From: Apricaphanius iberus
Taxonomy: Eukaryota > Chordata > Actinopteri > Cyprinodontiformes > Aphaniidae
Assembly (NCBI GenBank): GCA_028564705.1
Contig: JAPXFQ010000351.1
Location: 1,860,001 to 1,924,000 of the forward strand
DNA: 64,000 bases
Reading direction: 5' to 3'
Part shown: piece by piece, positions 22,001 through 32,559 of the stretch
Layout of the letters: each line of letters begins with the position of its first letter
Position numbering within the stretch: position 1 is the first letter of the stretch
Made by a program: the position numbers and the translations under genes
The notes under the pieces: model-generated
The model's input: the letters and a program-made list of their open reading frames with translations, nothing else
Databases searched by the model: none
Told to the model about the DNA's origin: nothing

Positions 22001-23429
22001 GTTCTTTACACTTTCTCTTTTTATTGATGGTTTCTTGATGGTTTAATTTGTTTTTAAATTTCATACTCTCACATAATTTTCATTTTTTATGCTTCTCTCT
22101 GTTTTCATTTTCATATTTTTATCATGTATTTGGTTGCATTAGCACTTAATCATGTAAAGCACCTTGATTTGCCTTGTATTGAAAGTGTGCTATATAAATA
22201 AAATTGCTTTGCCTTGCCTAATCTCATCTTTTGGCGATTATGAACACAAGGAGGCGTAAAAAAAAAAAAGGCTACTGTGTTTGTTTCCATGCGTTTTTAG
22301 AGTATTCAATGAGCTGCACTTCTAGTAGAAAGCTTTACAGCTTAATCAAAACGTACTTTCTGTTGTCCATTGCTCCTTGAGGGGGAAATACGTTCACAGA
22401 CTGAAGAAAAACAACAAAACGACACTGCGATACTAGAGAGATAGTAAGCATAGAGGCAATGAAAAGTTAGCCCCCCCCTGCTGTCCTGGTCGAGCATTGC
22501 GGGACGAGGATGGCAGGACGTACCCAGACAAGTCTCAAAAATCTAACGCTTAAACCCTGAAAATCAAAATATGAGTTACACTCAGAAACCTTAAAAGAGT
22601 TAAAAAAAAGTCCAAAACACAAAGAAGCTCAGGGGCCCTTTAAGGAGTCCAAAAACATTATCAAAAAGTTGTCAAACTCCAGGAACACAAATTCCACTCT
22701 GGGCCTTTAGAGGGTCCAAAACAAAAATCAGGAGACGACCACTTTTCATTCATCCGTATGCATCTCCTCGGCCGATCAGTTGGATGTCTACGCTGCCTAA
22801 GTCTGCCTAAAAAAGGAAGTTCAGAGGCTAACCCCTTCTTTTGAAGGTGACCCAGGGATGGCTTGGGAGACATCGCCAGAGAATTTCCCTGAGGGACAGA
22901 GTCCATCACAGCGCTTGGAATGGTTGTGAGTGTCTTTTCCCGCTCAATGGCGCTGTAGCCTTGAGAAGTCGGAGCCGACGAAGGAGAGAAGCCGGTAGAT
23001 TCCCCCTAAGAAATCCCCAAACAGGAGTTCGTGGAGGACCAACAGCGGGAGCAGCCAGAGGTCGATGGGAGAAGACTGTAGCAGCTAGAGGAGCCTTGGG
23101 GGAGAAGTTATTAGGGAACGGTGAGCGCATGAGACCTGAACCTCATAGGGAACACTGAGTGTTGAAGCTGGGGAAGATCTGCTTTCGCCTTCATGTCGAA
23201 TAGAGAGCGTGGAAGCTGGGGTAGGTCAATCTTCATCACCTCGACGGAAGGAGAAGGTCCCAGATCTGCAGCGGTGATAGCAAGGAGGACCACAGCCAGG
23301 GCCGCAGCAGCAGAAGCGTCGAAGCCATGAGGAATGTTTCAAATCCCCTCAGGTGAAGCAGGCGGAACTGCCAGAGTCCCCAGACAGTGGGGAGCGGCAA
23401 CTGGAACCCGAAAGCACTGGGGACCCAAC

Positions 23430-23640
23430 AAAGCATCCTCGTGGCGTCTCAGGGCAGAAACAGAAACATTGAAACGTCTCGGAGCAGGGACAGGAACGCT
23501 GAAACATCTCGGATTAGGGACAGGAATGCTGAAACGTCTCGGAGCAGGCACAGGGACTGAAGTACATCACAGAGCTGGCACAGGAACAATCGGAACGTCT
23601 CGGAGCTGGCACAGGAACTGAAGTGCCATGAAAAAACTGC
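23430..23640 (-). repeat. Tandem repeat coding for PVPAPR-like units
   Basis: Units of roughly 30-36 bp (ctgaaacgtctcggagcagg...cagg on the plus strand) repeat about six times. On the minus strand they translate as variants of PVPAPRRFSI. The array lies within the gag-like element at 22440-24255. Confidence 0.65.
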
Positions 23641-23735
23641 GGCTGGCTTGTACCCACAGTGATCAAGGAGTCATTAAGAGAATCCTCCTTCTTGTCTATG
23701 TTTATGAGGAGAGAAACAGGACCCTTTTGGACGTG

Positions 23736-23963
23736 CTAGCACGGCCCCCGGCGACGAGGTTCACGCCGACTTCGATGAAATGGACGGGGATCAGCATTCA
23801 GACAATGAGGCCTCAGACTCCCCGGGCAGAGCACCAGCCCGGTACCCCAGAAGGGTGAGTCCTTAGGCGGAGAGGCATTTTTAGCTGCCTCTCTAGCCAG
23901 CCATTCCAGCAAAGTTATCTTTTCCCCTGTCACAGAGTACTTTTGGCGTTGTCGTTCTGTCAT
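23736..23963 (-). pseudogene. Gag-like N-terminal ORF
   Basis: The ORF starts MTERQRQKYSVTGEKITLLE and continues REAAKNASPPKDSPFWG. I recognise this pattern as a dispersed fish gag-like ORF, without being able to name the family. It becomes Arg-rich and stops after 75 residues. No protease or polymerase follows in the window. Confidence 0.4.
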
Positions 23964-24495
23964 GTTTGCGTTGTGTTGAAAGTTGACTCAGCAGGCAGCA
24001 GAATGAATTAAGATCCACTTTATTCTGGCAAGACTCAGGAAAACACAGAGAATGGATCAGATGAGAGACTGACCAGGAACTGACTACAAACGGACCTAGA
24101 AACCATGAAGACCCATGAAGAACCATGAAGACTACAATGCAAAGACACTAGGGAAGCTGGGAACATAAATACACTGGGGAGTAACTAAGATGACGAGATA
24201 CACTGGGGAACAATTAAACTCAAACAGGGGAAACAAGGACGGATCCTGACACACATAAAGAAACAGAGAACAATAAATGAAAAACTTCACTGTCAATACG
24301 TCTGCATGCAAATTTGCTGTTGGAGAGGTATAAACTAGGCTTAACTTTTGAAATGTTTTAATGTGTTACGGTTTAAAGAGCATTTAAACTGTGAGATTTT
24401 GAATAATGTTATTGCCTTGTTTCAGTGAGATTCCAACGGGTGTATCTAATAGCAGGGGGTACTAAGTATTTTAAAATACTTAATGGCTTCCTTAG

Positions 24496-24575
24496 GGTGC
24501 CTGTAGTTGGTGGTGAAGGATCAGCTTATAGTCTAGAAATTAAGGGTTTGATTCCAACTTCCACCTGCCACATTG
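24496..24575 (+). mobile_element. tRNA-like SINE head, second type
   Basis: The segment contains a near-canonical B-box (gggtttgattcc) about 35 bp after an A-box-like tagttggtggtgaagg. It ends ccaacttccacctgcc. A similar arrangement is found in inverse orientation at 50900-50975. The downstream tail is interrupted by the MITE at 24588. Confidence 0.42.
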
Positions 24576-24587
24576 TTGTGTTTTGAT

Positions 24588-25123
24588 TAGGGATGCACCG
24601 ATACTGGTATCGGGTATCAACCCCAATACTGCATTATGTACTGGTATCGGTATCGGTTAAACTTAACCGATACTCAAAATGGGGAAAATCTGAAACAAAT
24701 TCACCAAAAAAGATCAATTTTTCACTTAAATTTTTATTTTTGTGGTAATTTTGTATTTTTTTTTTTACATCTGTTATTTTGTCTCAGTTATGTTTAGTTT
24801 GTAAAGTCTGGTGTCTTTAGTCTCTTCAAGAAAGGCACCAGAAGTTATACAGGTAATTAATTCAACAATATGTGGCAAGGTACACAATGAGGGCCCAGGC
24901 GGGATTCGATTTCACAACTCCCAGGTGAAGGTCATGTGCGCTAACCAGTCAGCCAAAGGGATATACCTGTGGCCAAGCAGCCAGGGCACATGATCTATTG
25001 GAGCTATAGTGACAGGACCTCCACACTTTCACAAATAGTACCGGATCGGTATCGGGTATCGACAGATAGACAAAATCCAGCCATCAGTATTGGGACTGAA
25101 AAAGTCGGATCGGTGCATCCCTA
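24588..25123. mobile_element. hAT-type MITE
   Basis: The perfect 15-bp terminal inverted repeats TAGGGATGCACCGAT and ATCGGTGCATCCCTA bound a 536-bp element. The flanks gttttgat (24580-24587) and gttttggt (25124-25131) form an 8-bp target duplication with one mismatch. Subterminal sequence is rich in TATCGG repeats. The interior carries a SINE copy and no transposase. Confidence 0.88.
24871..24972 (-). mobile_element. tRNA-headed SINE, copy 2
   Basis: The reverse complement carries A-box TGGCTGACTGGTTAGCGC, B-box AAATCGAATCCCGCC and the tail CATTGTGTACCTTGCCACA, matching copy 1 at 19003-19110. It is nested inside the MITE, so it arrived after that element or was mobilised with it. Confidence 0.72.
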
Positions 25124-25131
25124 GTTTTGGT

Positions 25132-25922
25132 CAATTCAATTTACTTAATTTTTAATAGATACAACCTACTGAATTAAATATAATTAGGTAACATTTACTT
25201 AATTTCTTCAGAAATGCTACATTAAGAGTGAAATACATTTTAGTTGATACTGAAAAGTAAGTTATACTTGATGTCACAACAGTACAAACCACTTATAAAA
25301 ATTAAGTGCATATACTTACAATGATTTTATTTCAGGTAAATCCAACAGGTTGTTTTTATCAGTGTAGTTACTACACAAAATAACAAAGAAATGAACATTT
25401 TTAAATAATCTACACTGAAATAAAGCTAAATGCAAATAAAGCCACTCCGCTCTGCTTAATTTATTTATTCAGACTTTTTATTTCGTTATGATGATGTTTT
25501 TATTTATTTGTGATGCGACCACAAGCAATGATGAGCAGTAAGTCCAAGCAGCTGGTGGTGGGCGGTTTATACCAAGCGGCCGCAGTGGCATCTGCCTACA
25601 CTGCCAAGTGGTCAGTCTGTCACTGGATGAGAGCTTTATATCTATTCATATAATAGGCTATGATTTAAATATATTTTACTAATGTTATTTGTGATGTTTT
25701 CTTTACCCCTTAATATGTATTTAACCGATAAAGTTTGATTTAAATATAGTTTTTATCAATTAAATGTTTTACAAGTTTCTGGCTAGAAGCACAATCAACT
25801 AGGTTACAGATAAATAAAAACCAAAAAATGAAATGCGGAATCATTACGTTACCCATAAAAAAACTGTTGGTTCCCATATCAAACATCTACACTCATGTTT
25901 TCCTCCTAATTATTTAAACGTA
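25132..25922. other. AT-rich unassigned stretch
   Basis: No gene is recognised. The phrase aaatccaacaggttgtttttatcagtgtag at 25337-25366 looks like the end of a DNA element, but no partner end was found. Confidence 0.35.
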
Positions 25923-26093
25923 TGTAACCGATCATGGGTTAACGTGCAGGAACGACAACAAGTTTGCGGAACAATACAACTTTGATCAACAAACACCAGA
26001 CACGTCAACTATTCACATTCAAATCTGGGTCACGGTGTCAGAACAGGCCGTGCCGCGAAGCACCTTGGAAGCTCCTCCCCCTGCCTTGCTACA
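25923..26093 (-). repeat. 3' LTR of the second gypsy element
   Basis: On the minus strand the segment starts TGTAGCAAGGCAGGGGGAGG right after the purine tract CTAGGGGGGGCAG and ends near TCGGTTACA. No partner LTR is in the window, so the ends are inferred from the TG...CA rule and the purine tract. Confidence 0.6.
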
Positions 26094-26110
26094 CTGCCCC
26101 CCCTAGACGG

Positions 26111-27433
26111 TTAGCTGTCCTCCGCAACCGGGAATATCCAAGACTGTTCATCATCCCATAAAAAAGTCCTGGAACCTGGGGGCAGCTGCTGCCGTCGCCA
26201 ACCCAAGCGTGCCGGCTCGCCCCCAGTGGCCAGGGGAGTTATCGGTGGTGGTGAAGAGGAAGGGGGCAGAGGAGGGCCCCCCGAGTCCGTCTCTGTGGCC
26301 TCCCTGGCCCGGTACGGTGCCAAGCGGTCCCAGTGCAGCACCACCTCTCGGCTTCTCTTCCATAGCTGCACCCGATACACTACATCAGAGACCCTCTGTA
26401 GCACCACACATGGACCAGCCCACTGACTGGACAGTTTTGGTGAGCGTCCTTTCTGGCGCTCTGGGCAGAACACCCAAACCCTGTCCCAAAGCCCTCCCCC
26501 AAAGCAGCGGGAGTCGTAGGCCCTCTACTGCTTGAGTCCAGCAGCCTGCAGAGCCCCTCGGGCCAGCTCGTGAGCCACCCGCAGCCGCTCTTTCAGCTGG
26601 CCAAAATAGTCAAGTCCTTCCCCAACCGAGGTTGTACGTTCTGGAGGAGGCCCAAACACCAAGTCCACCGGTGTCCGGAGCTCGTGGCCGAACATCAGGA
26701 GCGCCGGGGTGCTGCGGGTGGACTCCTGCACGGCTGTCCGGTATGAGAACAGCACCATAGGGAGGTGCAGGTCCAAGTCTTTCTGGCTAAACCGCTAAAC
26801 CAGGCCGTCACTCTGCGGGTGGAGGGGGGTGGTACGTGTCTTCCGGATGCCCAGCCGGCTACAGACCTCCGCGGACACTTCTGCCTCTAAGTTCTGCCCT
26901 TGGTCACTGTGCAGCTCCTCCGGAGCCCCGAACCGGCAGAACATTTCAGTGACTAACTTCTCCGCTGTGGTCACAGCCCTCTGGTCGGGGACCGCATAGG
27001 CCTCCGGCCACTTGGTGAAGTAATCCATGGCCACTAGGATGTAGCGGCTGCCCCTCTCTGTCACCGGGAATGGGCCCAGTACGTCCACCCCCACTCGCTC
27101 CATGGGCGCCCCCATCTGGCACTGCTGTAGGGGGGCCTTCGCATGCCAATGCGGTCCTTTCTTGGCCGTGCAGGGGTTGCAGCATTGCACATAGACCTCC
27201 ACGTCCTGGTGGCAGCCAGGCCAGTAAAACCTGGCCCGGAGCCGCCGCAGTATTTTGGCCACCCCAAAGTGGCCTGCTCCAACTGCTTCATGCACCATCT
27301 GGAGCACCTTGGTCCGTAGCTGCCGGGGTATAAGCAGCTGCAGACTCTCCTGTCCCGACTCAGATGCCTGCCACCGCCGATAGAGCAATCCCCCCCCCCC
27401 CCCCCCCCCCCTTGGCAGCATATGCTTGGCCAC
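26111..27433 (-). pseudogene. Integrase of the second gypsy element
   Basis: The N-terminal zinc domain reads HEAVGAGHFG and CCNPC. The core has VGVDVLGPFPV, LVAMDYFTKWPEAYAV, HSDQGQNLE and HPQSDGLV. At the place of the catalytic Glu (usually LVERF) the codon is TAG (plus 26795-26797), giving LV-stop-RF. The C-terminal part continues as VLFSYRTAVQEST, FGHELRTPVDLVFG and the SH3-like end WAGPCVVLQRVSDVVYRVQ. Another stop and a frame change lie near 26525-26473. Confidence 0.88.
27390..27411 (+). repeat. 22-base C homopolymer
   Basis: A pure C run sits inside the pol gene between RNase H and integrase. On the minus strand it translates as a Gly run. It may be real slippage or an assembly error. 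Confidence 0.9.
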
Positions 27434-27448
27434 TGGGAATACAGTGCC

Positions 27449-28752
27449 TTAGTCTCCTGGTCGAGCGCTGCCACTGCCTCCCTGGGGGTTCGCTGGTCCG
27501 CCTCCACCCACCGCCAGACGTGGGAGAGGGTTGGGTCTCGATGCTGTTCTTCCTGCAGCTGTCGCCGGTCCAGCGCCTCTACCTCTACTGCTCCTCGGGG
27601 GCCGTGTTGGGGCTCGCCAGAGTCGCCACGTGGAGTGTCGCCGCCAAATCATCCTCGGTCCCCTGACACTGCCGACAGTCAGGCTCCTCCATGCAGGGCC
27701 GTCGGGACAGGGCGTGGAATTGGGTGGGCGATTTGGAAGTGGTAGCCCTGCAGTACTTCCAGCCATCGAGCGACCTGCCCCTCTGATTCCTTGAAGTTCA
27801 GTGGCTACGTCAAGGAGGCATGGTCCGCTCCGGTTGGCTCAGTGTCCGGCTGTAGTAAGCGACGACTCTCTCTGTCCTCCCCTGCCTGTGAGAGGACCGC
27901 TCCAATCCCCCTGTCACTGGCATTAGTATCCAGGATGAAGGGCAGCTTCGGATCGGGGCACTGCAGGACCGGGGCCTGGGTGAGCACCACCCGTAGTGCT
28001 GTGAAGGCAGCGGCACAGTCACTGTCCCAGAGGAACGTCTGCCCTTTGTATGTCAGCTTGTGGAGCGGGTCGGCCAGCATGGCGAAGTCCTGCACGAACC
28101 GCCGGTAGTAGGAGGCCAGCCCCAAGAAGCTCTGCAGCTCTCCGACGTTCTGTGGTATTGGCCAGTCCTTCACTGCTTGCACTTTGTCCGGGTCGGTAGC
28201 GATTCCTGCTGCGCCGACGACGTGCCCCAGGAAGCTGATCTCCTGCCGGAACAGATGGCATTTCTGGGGGTGCAGCCGGAGGCCAGCTTGACGGATGGCC
28301 TGGAAGACCTCCTGGAGATTGGCTAGGGCTGCCTCGAATGCCGCCGCGTGGACCAGGATGTCATCAAGGTAGACAATGCAGCGGCTCCCGGGGACCTGGG
28401 CCAGGACCCTCTCCATGAGGCGTTCAAAGGTGGCTGGGGCGTTGCATAGACCGAATGGCATCACCTTGAACTGCCATACCCCCTGGCCGATAGTGAACGC
28501 CGTCTTGGCCCGGGCTTCCGGGGCCAGCTCCACCTGCCAGTAGCCGCTGCGGAGGTCCAGAGTGCTGGACCAGCTGGACCCGGCCACGTCATCCAGGCTG
28601 TCGTCGATGCGCAGCAGGGGGTATGAGTCCTTCCGTATGGCCTCACACAGTCGTCGTTAGTCCGTACAGAACCGCCAGCCACTGTCCTTCTTTTTCACCA
28701 GCACCACCGGAGCCGCCCATGGGCTGTGTGAGGGCTCGATAATGTCAGCGTC
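27449..28752 (-). pseudogene. pol: Reverse transcriptase and RNase H of the second gypsy element
   Basis: The palm reads STLDLRSGYWQVELAPEA, FKVMPFGLCNAPATFERLM and the catalytic CIVYLDDILVHA. The thumb reads LRLHPQKCHLFRQEISFLGH and LQSFLGLASYYRRFV. The RNase H begins PFILDTNASDRGIGAVLSQ. Just upstream, the FCxDYRRL box has a stop in place of Tyr (about 28656). A frameshift follows near 27830. The linker to integrase continues with stops to 27449. Confidence 0.9.
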
Positions 28753-29503
28753 TAACATTTCTTGAATTTTCTTCTCCGCCGCCTCCGGATTGGCCTGGCT
28801 TGGCCGGTGTCGATGTCATGTTGAACCAGCCTGGCCCGGGTGCACTCTTTGTCTTTGGCTGCGAAGATGTCGAGATATGTGTCCAGCAGGTGGCGTAACT
28901 GGTCACTTTGCTCCTCACTCAGGCCACAGCAGCTGCTTCGGTACAACTCCTGTACTGCTTGCTCGTCCTCGGTTAGTGGTGGTGGGGTCGCCATTTCTTT
29001 GGTTACTTCGGCCGGCCGGGGCTCCATGCCCTCTGTCGCCCCTCGTCCTGCTCTTGCTGGTCAAGGTGAGTGGTGTGCTGCTCTACTTGAAGAGTAGCGG
29101 CGGCCACATCAATTGTGCCCCCCCAAGCTTTCAGCAGGTCCAGGTCAACTACGCACGGTTCTTGACTATCGGCCAGCCAGAACACATGGTTCCTCTTCTG
29201 CCCGGCTCCTTTGACTTGGAGCACCTGGCGGCCTTTCAACCAGGACCACTCTCCTGTGGCGGTGACGACACATCTTTTAGTCGGCATCCACCCGCCGAAT
29301 CTGAGCTGCCCGGTGTCTGGCAGAGCCCCGGCCCTGACCAGGGAAATGGTAGAGCCCGTGTCCACCAGTGAACGGAGGCGGGTTCCGCTGATCTCAATCT
29401 CCACATACAGCCAGCCAGCTCTGCTGAGCTGCCCGACCCGGAGACTGGTTCTGGTCTTAGGGGTATGTCCAGGCGATGGAAAGCCCCCTGTCAGCAGCGT
29501 GTC
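28753..29503 (-). pseudogene. Protease and pol linker of the second gypsy element
   Basis: The aspartic protease reads LRSLVDTGSTISLVRAG (DTG active site), then CVVDLDLLKAWGG near its end. A frameshift near 29010 leads into the linker ELYRSSCCGLSEEQSDQLRH and LDIFAAKDKECTRA, a typical start of gypsy RT (normally followed by V-x-H-x-I-x-T). The upstream side is cut at 29503. Confidence 0.85.
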
Positions 29504-30399
29504 CAGAATTTTTTTTTCGGGGGGGCCAGGTTGGGGCACAGATTTGAAAAAAGGTGGCACATGTAAATGGAACCATAACCTTGAAAAAGAAACTATTAAC
29601 CGCTGATCATAATTCAATAACCCTAAAAACCAAAATAAATCAAAGTCTGTCAAAGCACAATGTCATTGGTACACTCTAATTAATCATCATCTACGAGTAA
29701 TGAAAAAAGTTTGAGTGTACAGCTGGATGCGCTTGGTTTTCACCACTAAAGTGCAAGGTTTTTTTGATAGTGGATTGATAAAGTACAAGAAGTACAATCA
29801 GAAGCGTTGTCAGTGTTTATTCAACATTCAAAGAAAGATATTTTTGCATAGTATTTTCACTGACATATAGTGCAAACATGTTTTGGGCAAAAACATTTTT
29901 AAATATTAAAATATGAAAAAAATTTACATATGATTGGCTAATTTGTCAATGACTATGTAAAACTTTATCTGCATCTTTAAAAGAAAAAAAGCGGATAATC
30001 TTCTCACAAACTGGCCAATGAAGATTTTGACTTTAAAAAAATAAAATGAACACAGACTTTGACATTTGAATCAAAACTGAAAACAAGTAAATACTTTATC
30101 TATGGATGGACATAATAGAATGCATACCTTCTTTTGATAATGATTTCAATATAAACTGTGCAAAAATTAACTTCTTGAACTTTTAAAAAGTATCTTGCAA
30201 CTAGAAAGACAGAGAGTACAAGAACATTTTTAATCAGCAGCAATTGCAGTTGTACAAGATTTATTTGTATAAAATGAACATTTACTCAAGTATCGTACTC
30301 TATGCTTCACTAACTACTATCAGTGACTTAGAATAGGGGGATACGCCTGTTACGGTGACAGGTGGCAAAACGTGTTACAAGGTCGTCTAGGCTTAATGA

Positions 30400-30927
30400 T
30401 CATGCTCGTTTCCTCTCAATACTCAAAACTCGCCTCTCATCAGTAATAGTTGTTCGCAGATGATTTTTTATAAGCTTTAGCACTGAGAAGCTACGTTCAC
30501 AAGTAGCACTGCTGACAGGTAAGGCTAAAGCTATTCGGCATAAACGGAAAAGCTGATGAAACACCTCTTTGTAAGACTCTAGAAAGGTGGTAAACTCCAG
30601 AACACTGGAGAGTTCATTCCCACAATGTGCTCTCGTCTGAACAACCTTCTTAGCTTGATACAGCTCATGTTTGAAGTCTTCAATATCACAGTCATACAGA
30701 CCACCCAAACTTAAAACTATTTCCTCTGACAAAAAGCTCTCACTCTTGGGGTTTATTAACTGTATACCCCTCATAATATCGCAGTTTGTCTTGTTGAAGC
30801 GTTTCTCCATCTCTGCATGTACATGGTCACGAATGGGGTAAAATACTTCCCTCCTAAACTTGTCCTTTTCATCATCCTTACACCTATGCTGTCCCATTAG
30901 AATTGTATGTTTATATGTCTGGTTCAT
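30400..30927 (-). pseudogene. hAT transposase C-terminal part (dimerisation domain)
   Basis: The open block has KFRREVFYPIRDHVHAEMEKRF, NCDIMRGIQLINPKSESF, LESYKEVFHQLFRLCRIAL and the hallmark LPVSSATCERSFSVLKLIK of the hAT C-terminal dimerisation domain. The first dozen residues come from the inverted repeat at 30901-31004 read antisense. It ends VLSIERKRA and a stop, slightly short of the usual C-terminus. Confidence 0.88.
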
Positions 30928-31368
30928 ATGTTCACCAGAAATGGATCACAGTTCAAAAAGACAAGTATTCAGAGGCTCCTAGAGAGCTTCAGAGACTCAG
31001 TGATACCAGGTGGGCATGTCGTTTCAGTGCATGCAAAAATGTCATGGCTAGATTACCAGCTATATTAAGAGTACTTCATGAGATAGATATAGAGGACAGT
31101 GGTGACAGATCAGTGGAGGCACAGGGTCTGTTGGCACAAATTGACCTCACGTTTATTGGCAATTTAGCCACATTTAGAAAAATTGTTGGTGAAATGAAGT
31201 TGCTTTCTGATATACTTCAATCTCCATCTCTTGATCTAGCAAGGGCTGTAGACCTAGTCCATGCACTTCAAGACACCTTGTACCAGTACAGAAGTGAATC
31301 CTGTTTTGATGAGCTGTGGCAAGACACAATGGATATTGCAAAACAGTGTAATGTTGCCTCAGACAACA
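30901..31368 (+). pseudogene. Central hAT transposase segment, inverted relative to the rest
   Basis: On the plus strand the frame reads YVYMSGSYVHQKWITVQKD, then LSDTRWACRFSACKNVMAR, GLLAQIDLTFIGNLATF, LLSDILQSPSLDLARAVDLV and SCFDELWQDTMDIAKQCNV. These are the middle of the same transposase family whose two ends lie on the minus strand. The block lies exactly between inverted copies of its own first 104 bp. It cannot be read with the flanks as one protein. Confidence 0.88.
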
Positions 31369-31472
31369 ATCACCGAGTCTCTGAAGCTCTCTAGGAGCCT
31401 CTGAATACATGTCTTTTTGAACTGTGATCCATTTCTGGTGAACATATGAACCAGACATATAAACATACAATT
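30901..31472. repeat. 104-bp inverted repeats flanking the inverted transposase segment
   Basis: 30901-31004 and 31369-31472 are reverse complements with two mismatches noticed. Both encode YVYMSGSYVHQKWITVQKD and the following PRELQRL. In minus-strand order the locus is upstream part, repeat, inverted middle, inverted repeat, downstream part. Confidence 0.9.
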
Positions 31473-32465
31473 TCTGCAACAATGAAAAAAAGCAGTCAGC
31501 TTCAGGGACTGCTTTCACAGCATCAACAATAACAAGGTTAAGGCAATGTGCATTGCAGTGTACATAAAACGCACGTTTTGCCTCTGCTTTGATCCTGGCT
31601 GCAACCCCACTGCATTTCCCTGACATTACTGATGCCCCATCATATCCTTGGCCTACAAGATTGGATAGGTATTCAAAGCCATACTTTTCCAGACACTGTA
31701 TGATTTTTTTGGGTGAGCCATGCCGGATCTAGCTGACTTACTCTCTGGAACTCTACAAAACTCTCTTGAACAGCACCATTGTAGTAATACCTTAGTACTA
31801 ATGACAGTTGCTCTGTTTTTTTAGGTCTTTTGTGTCTTCTGCAATCACAGAGAAGCACTCGCTTTCCTTCACTTCTCTGATAATGTCTTCACGTACCATC
31901 TCTGACAAACATTCCATTACTTCATTCGGAATGGTGTTACTGGTATATTTTGCATTTCCTGTTGCTTTCATGTTTTTGCAATCAGTGGATTATGCTTAGA
32001 AATCAGTTCCATCATCTTCAAAAAGTTCCCTTTGTTTTGTGATGCATCTGTCTCAAGATGTCCCCTTTGGGGGAGGTTTTGCATAGCTGTAAGTAGAAGT
32101 ACTTCAGCAACAGTTTTAATATACATGCAATTTTCCTCTACTTTTAATTGTCCAAACCATCGCCCACAGATGAATCTGTCAAAATGTCCTTCTTATATTC
32201 ACTCCAAGCATACATTTACATGACCTTCAGATTTCGCGTGTCCCTTAAAACCTCCATCTTTATTCATTGCCTTCTTCCAGTTTGAGTACCCTTCATGTGA
32301 TGTAAAAGGAGTTTCAGAAGTATTTGGAAGGGAAAAGTGTCTACATGCAAAACAATAGACAGAGTCCTGACTTTGAGAATATTCAAGCCATTTTTGTTGT
32401 GAATACCATGTCTGGTTAAAGGCCCTCTTCTTTCCACCATGTACTGTTCGAGGAAATATCTTCAA
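31384..32465 (-). pseudogene. hAT transposase N-terminal and central part
   Basis: From 32465 the minus strand reads the TTF-type zinc finger: FNQTWYSQQKWLEYSQSQDS, VYCFACRHF and KGHAKSEGH. After a degraded stretch it reads KKTEQLSLVLRYYYNGAVQE (31815), MSGKCSGVAARIKAEAKRAF and FYVHCNAHCLNLVIVDAV. The zinc finger binds the element ends; the later blocks belong to the DUF4371/RNase H-like core. Multiple stops lie between 32200 and 31860. Its continuation is on the opposite strand at 30901-31368. Confidence 0.87.
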
Positions 32466-32559
32466 GTTTGGCTGTCTAGGTTCATCCGCTGGATTTTGAG
32501 ATATATCTACGGAAGGAAGGATTCCATTTGAAAATCAATGAAGAATTGATTTGAATCTA

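Larger units (their letters stand above)
18650..22225 (+). mobile_element. L2-like LINE with an esterase-type ORF1
   Basis: The order is ORF1 remnant, endonuclease, reverse transcriptase, C-terminal domain, then an AT-rich 3' end closing in cttgatttgcc...gctatataaataaaattg, a typical L2 3' terminus. The body carries many stops, a large deletion between endonuclease and RT, and a SINE insertion at about 19003. The exact 5' edge is not determined. Confidence 0.82.
22440..24255 (-). mobile_element. Gag-like repeat element with LTR-like leader (unclassified)
   Basis: On the minus strand the right edge begins TGTCAGGATCCGTCC (about 24253). It is followed by some 280 bp containing GAATAAAGTGGATC, then an ATG at 23963. 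The layout of LTR-like leader, polyA signal and gag start resembles a non-autonomous LTR element, but no second LTR copy was found. The downstream part encodes proline/arginine-rich repeats. The left edge is uncertain. Confidence 0.45.
25923..29503 (-). mobile_element. Ty3/gypsy retrotransposon, 5' half missing
   Basis: The minus strand reads protease, reverse transcriptase, RNase H and integrase, then a purine tract and a 3' LTR. The gag and the 5' LTR are absent because the sequence switches to a hAT end at 29504. The copy is GC-rich compared with its flanks. It differs clearly from the Mag-like element at 1-6 kb. No chromodomain was noticed. The clade is not identified. Confidence 0.85.

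Noticed and set aside
22841..23621. Plus-strand ORFs across 22.8-23.6 kb as a gene
   Set aside because: They are shadows of minus-strand PVPAPR-coding repeats.
26209..29606. Many plus-strand ORFs over the second gypsy element
   Set aside because: All are antisense to pol; they arise from its high GC content.
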